DNA from: Pectinatus sp. | GTDB taxonomy: Bacteria; Bacillota; Negativicutes; Selenomonadales; Selenomonadaceae | Direction of reading: 5' to 3' | Assembly (NCBI GenBank): GCA_020025135.1 | Contig: JAHHSQ010000037.1 | Location: forward strand, 1-12,502 | Length of the DNA stretch: 12,502 nucleotides | In this document: positions 1 through 6,100 of the stretch, one piece after another | Layout of the letters: each line of letters begins with the position of its first letter | Numbering within the stretch: position 1 is the stretch's first letter | The notes under the pieces: generated by a model | The model's database searches: none | What the model was told of the DNA's origin: nothing | Seen by the model: the letters and a program-made list of their open reading frames with translations, nothing else | Position numbers and translations under genes: made by a program

Positions 1-64
1 CAGTTGGTAGAGCAATCGGCTGTTAACCGATCGGTCGTAGGTTCGAGTCCTACTCGAGGAGCCA
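1..64 (+). tRNA. tRNA-Asn (GTT), 5' end outside the window
   Basis: The window opens inside the D arm (CAGTTGGTAGAGC). The anticodon stem ATCGG/CCGAT encloses the loop CTGTTAA, with anticodon GTT at 22-24, which reads Asn codons. The T arm GTAGG-TTCGAGT-CCTAC follows, then the 3' acceptor strand TCGAGGA, discriminator G61 and an encoded CCA at 62-64. The first dozen or so bases lie upstream. It is followed 12 bases later by a second tRNA, so this is the end of a tRNA cluster. Confidence 0.95.
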
Positions 65-76
65 TTTTTTTTATTT

Positions 77-153
77 GGGCCTCTAGCTCAGTTGGTTAGA
101 GCCACCGGCTCATAACCGGTTGGTCGCAGGTTCGAGTCCTGCGGGGCCCACCA
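77..153 (+). tRNA. tRNA with CAT anticodon, probably tRNA-Ile2 (lysidine type), possibly elongator tRNA-Met
   Basis: This is a complete 77-base cloverleaf. The acceptor GGGCCTC (77-83) pairs with GGGGCCC (143-149). The anticodon stem is ACCGG/CCGGT with loop CTCATAA and CAT at 111-113. The T stem is GCAGG/CCTGC, and CCA is encoded at 151-153. The first acceptor pair is G-C, which rules out initiator tRNA. The anticodon arm GGCTCATAACC and the consecutive acceptor pairs C4-G69 and C5-G68 match what I recall of bacterial tRNA-Ile2, whose C34 is converted to lysidine by TilS; elongator tRNA-Met differs there. The Ile2 assignment is inference; the tRNA itself is certain. Confidence 0.93.
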
Positions 154-165
154 GATAGTTTATGT

Positions 166-195
166 AGTGCAAAGTAGATGCTTTGCACTTTTTTT
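166..195 (+). terminator. Intrinsic terminator of the tRNA cluster
   Basis: AGTGCAAAG (166-174) and CTTTGCACT (181-189) form a perfect 9-bp stem with a 6-base loop. The T run extends to 195. It lies 12 bases after the CCA end of the last tRNA. Confidence 0.9.
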
Positions 196-270
196 ATTGT
201 ATAAAAATGAATACTTATAGCAAAAATATCCCTAAAAATTCAAAAAAATGTGGCATTTTACTAGGAAATA

Positions 271-282
271 TGTTAATATAAA
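271..282 (+). promoter_or_regulatory. Possible extended -10 promoter for ywiB-argS
   Basis: TG at 271-272 precedes TAATAT (274-279), an extended -10 arrangement, and overlaps TATAAA at 277-282. There is no good -35 box 16-18 bases upstream. It is the best candidate in the 113 bases between the tRNA terminator and ywiB. Confidence 0.35.
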
Positions 283-308
283 AGATATATTTTAAACGAG
301 GTCTGGAT

Positions 309-728
309 GTGAGCAAAATGCAAACAGTAGCGTTGCATATTGATAGTAAACAGCGTTATTCTGAGGATAATGTGCAACAACAGACGTATGATATTTTGGG
401 TAAATATGGTTGTCGAGACGGAGGAGAATTTGTCAAATATCGTCAAGATGACGCCTCGGTAGATGTATTGATAAAAATACAGAAAGAATGCATAAAAGTA
501 ATTCGTCGAGGAGAGATTTCGCACCAACAAGAATTTGCCCGATTGAGGCGACAGTTGGGAATATATCAAATAAATAACATGTCTATCCCCATAGAAACGT
601 ATACTAAACAATTGCTAATTGATAGAGAAGGAAGTTTTACGAAGAAGTTTTTTATTGCTTATGATTTATATGTTCAGGAACAAAAACAGAGCAGTAATGA
701 GTTAGAGATTCAATTAAAAATTTTGTAG
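309..728 (+). CDS. ywiB: YwiB-family protein (DUF1934)
   Basis: This is a 139-residue protein with no signal peptide or membrane segment, so it is probably cytoplasmic. It resembles the YwiB/DUF1934 family, small proteins predicted to form a calycin-like beta-barrel; the molecular function is unknown to me. The N-terminus (VALHIDSKQRYSEDN) and the alternating short strands through the middle fit that family. The GTG at 309 is chosen because GAGGT at 298-302 sits 6 bases upstream; the ATG at 318 would be too far away. The gene ends 18 bases before argS and presumably shares its transcript. The same neighbour pair (ywiB next to argS) exists in Bacillus subtilis, which supports the assignment. 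Identification rests on synteny and general resemblance, since the family has few diagnostic motifs. Confidence 0.8.
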   Translation: MSKMQTVALHIDSKQRYSEDNVQQQTYDILGKYGCRDGGEFVKYRQDDASVDVLIKIQKECIKVIRRGEISHQQEFARLRRQLGIYQINNMSIPIETYTKQLLIDREGSFTKKFFIAYDLYVQEQKQSSNELEIQLKIL

Positions 729-746
729 AATGCGGAGGAGATTTTT

Positions 747-2402
747 TTGGATATAAGAGAAAAGCTGTCGGAAGAGATAAAAAAGTCTATCACGAAAAAT
801 ATTGAAACAGGCAATTTACCAGATGTAGAATTGCCCAAAATTATGTTAGAAATTCCTAATGATGAAAAACACGGTGATTTTGCTAGCAATTTTGCCATGC
901 AGGCTGCGCGTTTATTCCACATGGCACCAAGAAAAATTGCGGAAACAGTGGTAAAAGATATTCAGGTACCTTGGATTGAAAAAATAGAAATTGCTGGTCC
1001 GGGTTTTATCAATTTTTATTTAAAATCAGATGTTATTTATCAGCAGTTACAAGAAGCAATTACTGCCGGCAGAAAGTTTGGTCATTTGCCGAAAAAAGAA
1101 CATCCATCTATTCAGGTAGAGTATGTCAGCGCCAATCCTACTGGCCCATTGCATGTCGGTCATGGTAGAGGTGCAGCCTTTGGTAGTGCTTTGGTAAATT
1201 TATTGCGTGCCGCTGGATATCCAGTTAGTGCTGAATTTTATATCAATGACTTTGGTAATCAGATAGATAATTTGGCTGCTTCTGTAAATGCTCGTTATTT
1301 AGAACTTTTGGGTAAAGAAGCTGAATTCCCAGAAAATGGCTATCATGGTCATGACATTATAGAAACAGCGCAACGCATTATTGATAAAGATGGCGATAAA
1401 TACTTGCATATGCAACCAGAGGAACGTTTGGCTATCTTCAAAGAATTGGCTTTAAAAGAAAAATTACAGGGTTTGAAGGACGATTTGAAAGCTTTCAATG
1501 TCAATTTTGATGTTTGGTTTAGTGAACGTACTTTACATCCAAAAGCTATTGAAGATGCTTGCGAATTTTTGCTCGGCAATGGTACTATGTACAAGCAAGA
1601 TGGCGCTCTTTGGTTGAGAACTACCGATTATGGTGATGATAAGGACAGAGTCGTCGTTCGTAATAACGGTGTGCCTACTTATTTTGCTGCTGATATCGCT
1701 TATCACAAAAATAAATTTGACCGTGGGTTTGATAAATTGATAAATATCTGGGGAGCTGACCACCACGGTTATGTTTGCAGAGTGAAGGCAGCAGTAAGTG
1801 CTTGCGGTTATAAAGGTGAGGACTTAGATGTATTGCTGCTTCAGATGGTCAGCTTGTACCGCGATGGACAACTTGTCAAGATGTCTAAGAGAACAGGACA
1901 GAGTGTTACTTTGGCTGAATTGATTGATGAAGTTGGCACCGATGCGACGAGATATTTCTTCATCATGCGTTCTTTGGATAGTCAACTCGATTTTGATATG
2001 AATTTGGCAAAATCGAGATCTAATGATAATCCAGTTTACTATATTCAGTACGCTTACGCGCGTATTTGCAGTATCTTTAGACAGGCTAAAGAAAATGGCA
2101 TTGTTTTAGATGGTGATTTGCAGTTGTCTTTATTGACCGATGAAACAGAATTAGCATTGATTAAGAAAATTTTGTCTTACCCAGATGAAGTGGCTTCGGC
2201 AGCCAAAGATTATGCGCCACATCGCATCGCAAATTATACTTACGGTTTAGCTGCTGATTTCCACGGATTTTACAATAAATGTCGTATTATCGGCGTAGAT
2301 ATGCCGTTAGCTAAAGCGCGTTTGGCTTTGGCTGGCCTTACCAGGGATGTCTTGCACAATGCTTTAGATATCTTAGGAGTTAGTGCTCCAGAAAAAATGT
2401 AA
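747..2402 (+). CDS. argS: Arginyl-tRNA synthetase
   Basis: This class I aminoacyl-tRNA synthetase charges tRNA-Arg with arginine, using ATP, in the cytoplasm. The 551 residues are near the usual family length. An N-terminal Add-1 domain (about 1-110) precedes the Rossmann catalytic domain. The HIGH-type signature with the ArgRS-specific SANPTGPLHVGHGR lies at residues 128-141 and KMSKR at 378-382. The C-terminal DALR anticodon-binding domain occupies roughly 430-551, with YYIQYAYARICSIFRQA at its start. The start is a TTG: GGAGGAG-like bases at 734-740 end 6 bases upstream, and the protein would lack its N-terminal helix if a later ATG were used. The gene follows ywiB closely. A long inverted repeat follows the stop, then a new promoter for rpoE. 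Confidence 0.97.
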   Translation: MDIREKLSEEIKKSITKNIETGNLPDVELPKIMLEIPNDEKHGDFASNFAMQAARLFHMAPRKIAETVVKDIQVPWIEKIEIAGPGFINFYLKSDVIYQQLQEAITAGRKFGHLPKKEHPSIQVEYVSANPTGPLHVGHGRGAAFGSALVNLLRAAGYPVSAEFYINDFGNQIDNLAASVNARYLELLGKEAEFPENGYHGHDIIETAQRIIDKDGDKYLHMQPEERLAIFKELALKEKLQGLKDDLKAFNVNFDVWFSERTLHPKAIEDACEFLLGNGTMYKQDGALWLRTTDYGDDKDRVVVRNNGVPTYFAADIAYHKNKFDRGFDKLINIWGADHHGYVCRVKAAVSACGYKGEDLDVLLLQMVSLYRDGQLVKMSKRTGQSVTLAELIDEVGTDATRYFFIMRSLDSQLDFDMNLAKSRSNDNPVYYIQYAYARICSIFRQAKENGIVLDGDLQLSLLTDETELALIKKILSYPDEVASAAKDYAPHRIANYTYGLAADFHGFYNKCRIIGVDMPLAKARLALAGLTRDVLHNALDILGVSAPEKM

Positions 2403-2440
2403 ATGTATTGATTTCTCATAATTGCTGAGTGTTTTGTTGA

Positions 2441-2474
2441 ATAAGCCGGCTCTTTTTCTTGAGGGCCGGCTTAT
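2441..2474 (+). terminator. Inverted repeat after argS, probable terminator
   Basis: ATAAGCCGGC (2441-2450) and GCCGGCTTAT (2465-2474) form a perfect 10-bp stem with a 14-base loop, 39 bases after the argS stop. The downstream bases (AATTTGTTG) are not a clean T run, so termination may be weak or assisted. The stem is symmetric, so it could act on either strand. Confidence 0.6.
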
Positions 2475-2480
2475 AATTTG

Positions 2481-2508
2481 TTGAATTTTCCTATATATCC
2501 TATATAAT
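2481..2508 (+). promoter_or_regulatory. Sigma-A-type promoter of rpoE
   Basis: TTGAAT (2481-2486) and a perfect TATAAT (2503-2508) are separated by 16 bases. The predicted start is about 28 bases upstream of the rpoE ATG. This is the best consensus promoter in the window. Confidence 0.7.
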
Positions 2509-2542
2509 AGAGTAAATATATATATAATGAGGTAAAAAATTA

Positions 2543-2824
2543 ATGACTTTTGTAGAAAAATTGGAACAAGATGTAGCTTTTGAAATTTTATCCCAGAATG
2601 GAAAACCGATGTTTTACAAAGACTTGGTAATGCAGGTTATTGAAGCCAAAAAGAAGCCTATTCAATCCATATCAACTACCATTTCGGAAGTTTATACATT
2701 GATTAATATGGACAGTAGATTTTCCTATGTTGGAAACGGTATGTGGACTTTGACCGATTGGGTCATTGTTGAGGAAGAAAATGCTGCCAGTGTGGATGAA
2801 GAAGAAGCTCTACAAAACGCTTAG
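2543..2824 (+). CDS. rpoE: RNA polymerase delta subunit, short form (HARE-HTH protein)
   Basis: The delta subunit is a Bacillota-specific accessory protein of RNA polymerase that promotes recycling and affects promoter selectivity. Residues 1 to about 75 look like its HARE-HTH winged-helix domain: FYKDLVMQVIEAKKKP, ISEVYTLINMDSRFSYVGNGMWTLTDW. The tail is only about 18 residues, acidic (EEENAASVDEEEALQNA), whereas the B. subtilis protein has a long disordered acidic tail and about 173 residues in total. GAGGT at 2529-2533 lies 9 bases before the ATG. It has its own promoter and terminator, so it is monocistronic. Its position between argS and pyrG matches the family neighbourhood in other Bacillota. 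A free-standing HARE-HTH DNA-binding protein is the alternative reading. Confidence 0.85.
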   Translation: MTFVEKLEQDVAFEILSQNGKPMFYKDLVMQVIEAKKKPIQSISTTISEVYTLINMDSRFSYVGNGMWTLTDWVIVEEENAASVDEEEALQNA

Positions 2825-2849
2825 CCACTTTTCGAGGTCTGTAACTAGT

Positions 2850-2889
2850 CCAAGAGGGGATGGTAAATCGCCTCTTGGAAATAATTTTT
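2850..2889 (+). terminator. Intrinsic terminator of rpoE
   Basis: CCAAGAGG (2850-2857) and CCTCTTGG (2871-2878) form a perfect 8-bp stem with a 13-base loop. A T run follows at 2885-2889, and the stem lies 25 bases after the rpoE stop. Confidence 0.8.
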
Positions 2890-2902
2890 CTGGATTAAAT
2901 AA

Positions 2903-2930
2903 TTGATTTTAGCGATAAATTTGTTATTAT
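2903..2930 (+). promoter_or_regulatory. Probable promoter of pyrG
   Basis: TTGATT (2903-2908) and TATTAT (2925-2930) are separated by 16 bases, just after the rpoE terminator. The start would fall near 2935-2938, leaving a leader of about 200 bases before the pyrG ATG. Confidence 0.55.
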
Positions 2931-2966
2931 AGACAGTGGATTGCTAATTAGCTGACTTACATTCGT

Positions 2967-3004
2967 CGCCATGGTGTCGATAGAGATTAAACTATGGCGC
3001 CTTT
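2967..3004 (+). promoter_or_regulatory. Attenuator-like hairpin in the pyrG leader
   Basis: CGCCATGGT (2967-2975) pairs with ACTATGGCG (2991-2999): 9 bp with one G-U, loop 2976-2989. CCTTTTCATTT follows. It lies inside the predicted transcript, far ahead of the coding region. Leader terminators upstream of pyrG are known in Bacillota, where low CTP lets polymerase read through. The run of initiating G residues used in B. subtilis is not visible here. Confidence 0.4.
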
Positions 3005-3063
3005 TCATTTGTATGATGATTAGTTGTTGGTAAATTGAAAATAAATAATATAACGAGGTTTTA

Positions 3064-3102
3064 ATGAGAAAGGAGAGCTACTGGGCAAATAGTATGCAAT
3101 AA
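3064..3102 (+). CDS. Possible 12-codon leader ORF before pyrG
   Basis: An ATG at 3064 follows GAGGT (3055-3059) at 4 bases and reads MRKESYWANSMQ before a TAA, ending 33 bases before the pyrG ATG. It could be a leader peptide or chance. There is no coding evidence beyond the ribosome-site match. Confidence 0.2.
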   Translation: MRKESYWANSMQ

Positions 3103-3135
3103 GCTTTTGTCTGTAATTTGGGTAGCGGGAGAATA

Positions 3136-4740
3136 ATGGCAAAATATATCTTTGTAACTGGTGGAGTGGTGTCTTCGTTAGGGAAAGGCATTACGGCGGC
3201 TTCTTTAGGTCGCCTTTTAAAAAGTAGGGGCATTAAGGTAACGATTCAGAAATTTGACCCCTATATCAATATTGACCCGGGAACGATGAGCCCGTATCAA
3301 CACGGTGAAGTTTTTGTTACCGATGACGGGGCAGAAACAGATTTGGATTTGGGACACTATGAACGCTTTATCGACATTAATTTGACTAGACGTTCCAATG
3401 TCACCACAGGCAAAATTTATTGGTCTGTCTTGAATAAGGAAAGACATGGAGATTATCTTGGTAGTACAGTTCAGGTAATTCCGCATATCACGAACGAAAT
3501 TAAACAGCGCATATATGATATTGCTGTAGCTGATGAAGCCGATGTCGTTATTACAGAAATTGGTGGTACAGTTGGCGATATTGAAAGTCAGCCATTTTTG
3601 GAAGCTATTCGTCAAGTGAAGAAAGAAGTCGGCGCACATGATACACTGTACATCCATGTCACTTTAGTTCCATATATTACGGCTGCTGGAGAATTGAAGA
3701 CAAAACCAACGCAACATAGCGTTAAAGAGTTGCGCAGTTTAGGTATTCAGCCAGATATTTTGGTTTGTCGTACGGAAAAACCATTGTCTCCGGAAATGAA
3801 GAATAAATTAGCTCTGTTTTGTGACGTCGATGCCGAAGCAGTAATTGAAAATAGAACCGCTTCGACCATTTATGAAGTACCTTTGATGATGCAGCAGAGT
3901 AATTTGGACAAAATTGTTCTAAAGAAACTAAATATGGATTCTAATCCCGCTAATATGGATGAGTGGACACGCATGGTCTACAAAATTAACAATCCGAAAC
4001 AGAAGGTAAAAATTGCTGTAGTTGGAAAGTATGTATCGTTGCCAGATGCTTATATTTCTGTTACGGAAGCATTACACCATGCCGGCATTGCTAATGATGC
4101 AGAAGTAAAGATTGAATGGGTAAATTCGGAAGAAATCGAAAAAGAAGGCACCGACTTAAATGAAGTCTTTGCTGGCTGTAAGGGGATTTTAGTGCCGGGA
4201 GGCTTTGGTGACCGCGGAGTCGAAGGAAAAATTTCTGCGATTCAATATGCTAGAGAACACAATATTCCATTTCTCGGTCTCTGTTTGGGAATGCAGTGTG
4301 CGGTCATTGAATTTGCCCGTCATGTCTGTGGTATGAAAGATGCACATAGTACGGAATTTAATACCAATACAGAATACCCAGTTATCGATTTGATGCAATC
4401 CCAAGAAAATGTCGAAGATAAGGGTGGCACGATGCGTTTAGGTGCTTATCCATGTAAATTAGTTCCAAATACGCAAGCTTATGGTGCTTATCAGACGGAA
4501 TTGATTGAAGAACGTCACCGTCATCGCTATGAATTTAACAATGAATATCGCGATGTTTTAAGTAAAAATGGTTTAGTTATTTCTGGTACATTGCCAGATA
4601 ATAGTTTAGTGGAAATTGTCGAATTAAAAGACCATCCTTGGTTTGTCGCTTCCCAATTTCATCCGGAATTAAAATCTCGTCCGAATAGACCACATCCTCT
4701 TTTCAGTGGCTTTGTCAAGAAAGCTTTGGAACAGGAATAA
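3136..4740 (+). CDS. pyrG: CTP synthase (glutamine hydrolysing)
   Basis: The enzyme converts UTP to CTP using ATP and glutamine, the last step of de novo pyrimidine nucleotide synthesis, in the cytoplasm. With the ATG at 3136 it has 534 residues, the normal length. The amidoligase domain comes first, opening with MAKYIFVTGGVVSSLGKG (P-loop type) and QKFDPYINIDPGTMSPYQHGE. The class I glutaminase domain follows from about residue 290. Its nucleophile is Cys383 in GLCLGMQCA, with His509 and Glu511 in FHPE completing the triad. The upstream TTG at 3118 is in frame but would add six residues before the canonical start; GGGAGA at 3127-3132 serves the ATG with short spacing. It appears to be a single-gene unit with a long leader. 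Confidence 0.98.
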   Translation: MAKYIFVTGGVVSSLGKGITAASLGRLLKSRGIKVTIQKFDPYINIDPGTMSPYQHGEVFVTDDGAETDLDLGHYERFIDINLTRRSNVTTGKIYWSVLNKERHGDYLGSTVQVIPHITNEIKQRIYDIAVADEADVVITEIGGTVGDIESQPFLEAIRQVKKEVGAHDTLYIHVTLVPYITAAGELKTKPTQHSVKELRSLGIQPDILVCRTEKPLSPEMKNKLALFCDVDAEAVIENRTASTIYEVPLMMQQSNLDKIVLKKLNMDSNPANMDEWTRMVYKINNPKQKVKIAVVGKYVSLPDAYISVTEALHHAGIANDAEVKIEWVNSEEIEKEGTDLNEVFAGCKGILVPGGFGDRGVEGKISAIQYAREHNIPFLGLCLGMQCAVIEFARHVCGMKDAHSTEFNTNTEYPVIDLMQSQENVEDKGGTMRLGAYPCKLVPNTQAYGAYQTELIEERHRHRYEFNNEYRDVLSKNGLVISGTLPDNSLVEIVELKDHPWFVASQFHPELKSRPNRPHPLFSGFVKKALEQE

Positions 4741-4742
4741 TA

Positions 4743-4780
4743 AAAAGACCCTTTAGAAAGATTTCTAAAGGGTCTTTTTT
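4743..4780 (+). terminator. Strong bidirectional terminator between pyrG and ttcA
   Basis: AAAAGACCCTTTAGAAA and TTTCTAAAGGGTCTTTT form a 17-bp perfect stem with a 2-base loop. It is flanked by T runs when read from either strand, so it can end both convergent genes. Confidence 0.95.
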
Positions 4781-4800
4781 GGTTTGTCTTTGCTGAATAC

Positions 4801-5577
4801 TCATATCTTTTTAAAATTATCGTAGCGAATTTTCATCTCTTGTCGGGAGGGCAAAGGAGGCAAGAGAGCCTGAACGGCATCTTCTCGTACGGCAGCAGAC
4901 AAATTGTCGTAGAAGAAAGGGTATTTAGCAGTCATTTTTTCTACTAATTCCTTCATTTCTTGGCGCATTGTATTACCATTATAGGGACATGGTGAAGGAA
5001 TGGGGGTAAAACCGTATGTTTCTACCGCCTTAATTATTTCTTTTTCGCGAAAATAAATTAAGGGGCGAATGACTTCAACATTTGTTTTACTTAGGTATGT
5101 TTTGGGTAAAAAAGTTTTTAGTTGGCCACTTTGCAACAGATTGAGGAGAAAAGTTTCTGTTAAATCGTCGTGATGGTGTGCGTAGGCAACCTTATTAAAA
5201 CCATGTTTGTGGGCAAAATTATTGATGGCTGCTCTACGAAAATAAGCGCAGGTGAAGCAAGGGTTCTTATCGCAATTAGCAATTAATTCTTTAATATTGA
5301 CGGCATGGGCATAAAATTGTATCTGCAAATCATCACAAAATTTTTGTAGTTTGTGGATGGGAAAATCATCTGAAAACTGGGCATCAATGGTGATAGCAGC
5401 CAGATGAAAATTTTTGTGGAAGCGCTCCTTAACTAATTTTAATAGGTAAGTGAGAAGTAGGCTGTCCTTTCCACCAGATAGACCAATGAGAATATTGTCG
5501 CCAGTTTGAATGAGCGAAAATTCGCTGATGGCGCGGATTATTTTACTGAAATGTTCTTTTTGGACTTGAATGTGCAT
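4801..5577 (-). CDS. ttcA: TtcA-family tRNA 2-thiocytidine biosynthesis protein
   Basis: TtcA-type enzymes are ATP-dependent, iron-sulfur tRNA thiolases that make 2-thiocytidine at position 32 of some tRNAs. From the ATG at 5577 the protein has 258 residues. The PP-loop SGGKDS is at 34-39. CFTC (Cys107 and Cys110), followed by AYFRRA, matches the TtcA CxxC pair, and the third cluster cysteine is probably Cys197 in PSPCPYN. AHHHDD (133-138) corresponds to the family's GHHxDD, and VIRPLIYFREKEI (169-181) is also conserved. These cysteines argue against the lysidine synthetase TilS. An in-frame ATG at 5691 would add 38 residues of unrelated sequence; homology favours 5577. The ribosome site is unusual: AAAGGAGGA lies about 31 bases upstream of this ATG. 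The gene is convergent with pyrG. Confidence 0.85.
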   Translation of the reverse strand: MHIQVQKEHFSKIIRAISEFSLIQTGDNILIGLSGGKDSLLLTYLLKLVKERFHKNFHLAAITIDAQFSDDFPIHKLQKFCDDLQIQFYAHAVNIKELIANCDKNPCFTCAYFRRAAINNFAHKHGFNKVAYAHHHDDLTETFLLNLLQSGQLKTFLPKTYLSKTNVEVIRPLIYFREKEIIKAVETYGFTPIPSPCPYNGNTMRQEMKELVEKMTAKYPFFYDNLSAAVREDAVQALLPPLPSRQEMKIRYDNFKKI

Positions 5578-5690
5578 TTTTTTGGTTGTTGTTAAAGAGC
5601 AACCATTTCCTCCTTTATCTTGGCAAGATGGATTTAGAAGGCCATTTAATGGCCTCGTGCTGTCTAGAGAAATCGTTAAATCTTGACACA
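5578..5690 (-). promoter_or_regulatory. Structured leader of ttcA
   Basis: On the minus strand a weak promoter (TTGACG 5740-5735, then TAATCT 5717-5712) could start transcription near 5705. The leader holds a 7-bp hairpin (5639-5645 with 5649-5655). It also holds a segment at 5629-5617 that can fold on itself (ATCTT/AAGAT) or pair upstream with CAAGAT at 5685-5680. A strong AAAGGAGG (5616-5609) follows. The competing pairings next to a ribosome site look regulatory, but no known riboswitch class is recognised. Confidence 0.3.
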
Positions 5691-5712
5691 ATTTATGGGT
5701 GCTGAATATTAA
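5683..5712 (+). promoter_or_regulatory. Possible plus-strand promoter in the ttcA/pyrophosphatase gap
   Basis: A perfect TTGACA at 5683-5688 is followed 18 bases later by TATTAA (5707-5712). If active it would give the pyrophosphatase gene a leader of nearly 400 bases. The gap from 5578 to 6100 shows no credible gene on either strand. Confidence 0.25.
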
Positions 5713-5870
5713 GATTATCGTATTACTAGGAATTCGTCAAGTAATTAAAATAGCAGTATTAAGATTTCTTGTGGTCTTGGGGTAGTGAGAAAATGCTTTT
5801 TTATTCAAACGAAAGGTTGTGCTGAAGAAGGGCAAGTTTGAGGGAGAATAATATTAAATTAGGCTATACG

Positions 5871-5908
5871 AAAGCGCTTAAATATAGTATAATGAAAAAA
5901 TATACTAT
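5871..5908 (+). promoter_or_regulatory. -10 element with overlapping inverted repeat and cre-like palindrome
   Basis: A perfect TATAAT (5888-5893) overlaps an inverted repeat, ATAGTATA (5884-5891) and TATACTAT (5901-5908), a plausible operator position. Just upstream, GAAAGCGCTT (5870-5879), with its 8-base palindrome AAGCGCTT, resembles a catabolite-responsive element with two mismatches. No good -35 box is visible. It probably drives the pyrophosphatase gene. Confidence 0.35.
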
Positions 5909-6011
5909 TTATTCATTATTGACGGTATTTTTTTGTCATAGGGGATTTTCGGCCCATCTATGTGAGCTTTTATTGAGCTTAGATAGAATATTTAGGCGGT
6001 AAATTTCTTTC

Positions 6012-6037
6012 GAATCCGCAGCTTTTTCAGTGGATTC
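6012..6037 (+). other. Hairpin in the leader of the pyrophosphatase gene
   Basis: GAATCCGC (6012-6019) pairs with GTGGATTC (6030-6037), 8 bp with one G-U and a 10-base loop. No T run follows, so it is not a terminator. Its role is unknown. It sits about 60 bases before the gene. Confidence 0.35.
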
Positions 6038-6100
6038 AGTTCTCATATATGAAAAAATTTTTGGTGAAAGGTGGTTAGCTGTATTATTACAGCGCAAATT

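Noticed and set aside
5578..5690. Known riboswitch (preQ1, fluoride, c-di-GMP, SAM) in the ttcA leader
   Set aside because: None of the consensus core motifs I could recall fits; only generic competing hairpins are present.
5578..5691. N-terminal 38-residue extension of TtcA from the ATG at 5691
   Set aside because: The extra residues do not resemble the family, overlap hairpins and the GGAGG site, and the upstream ATG has no ribosome site.
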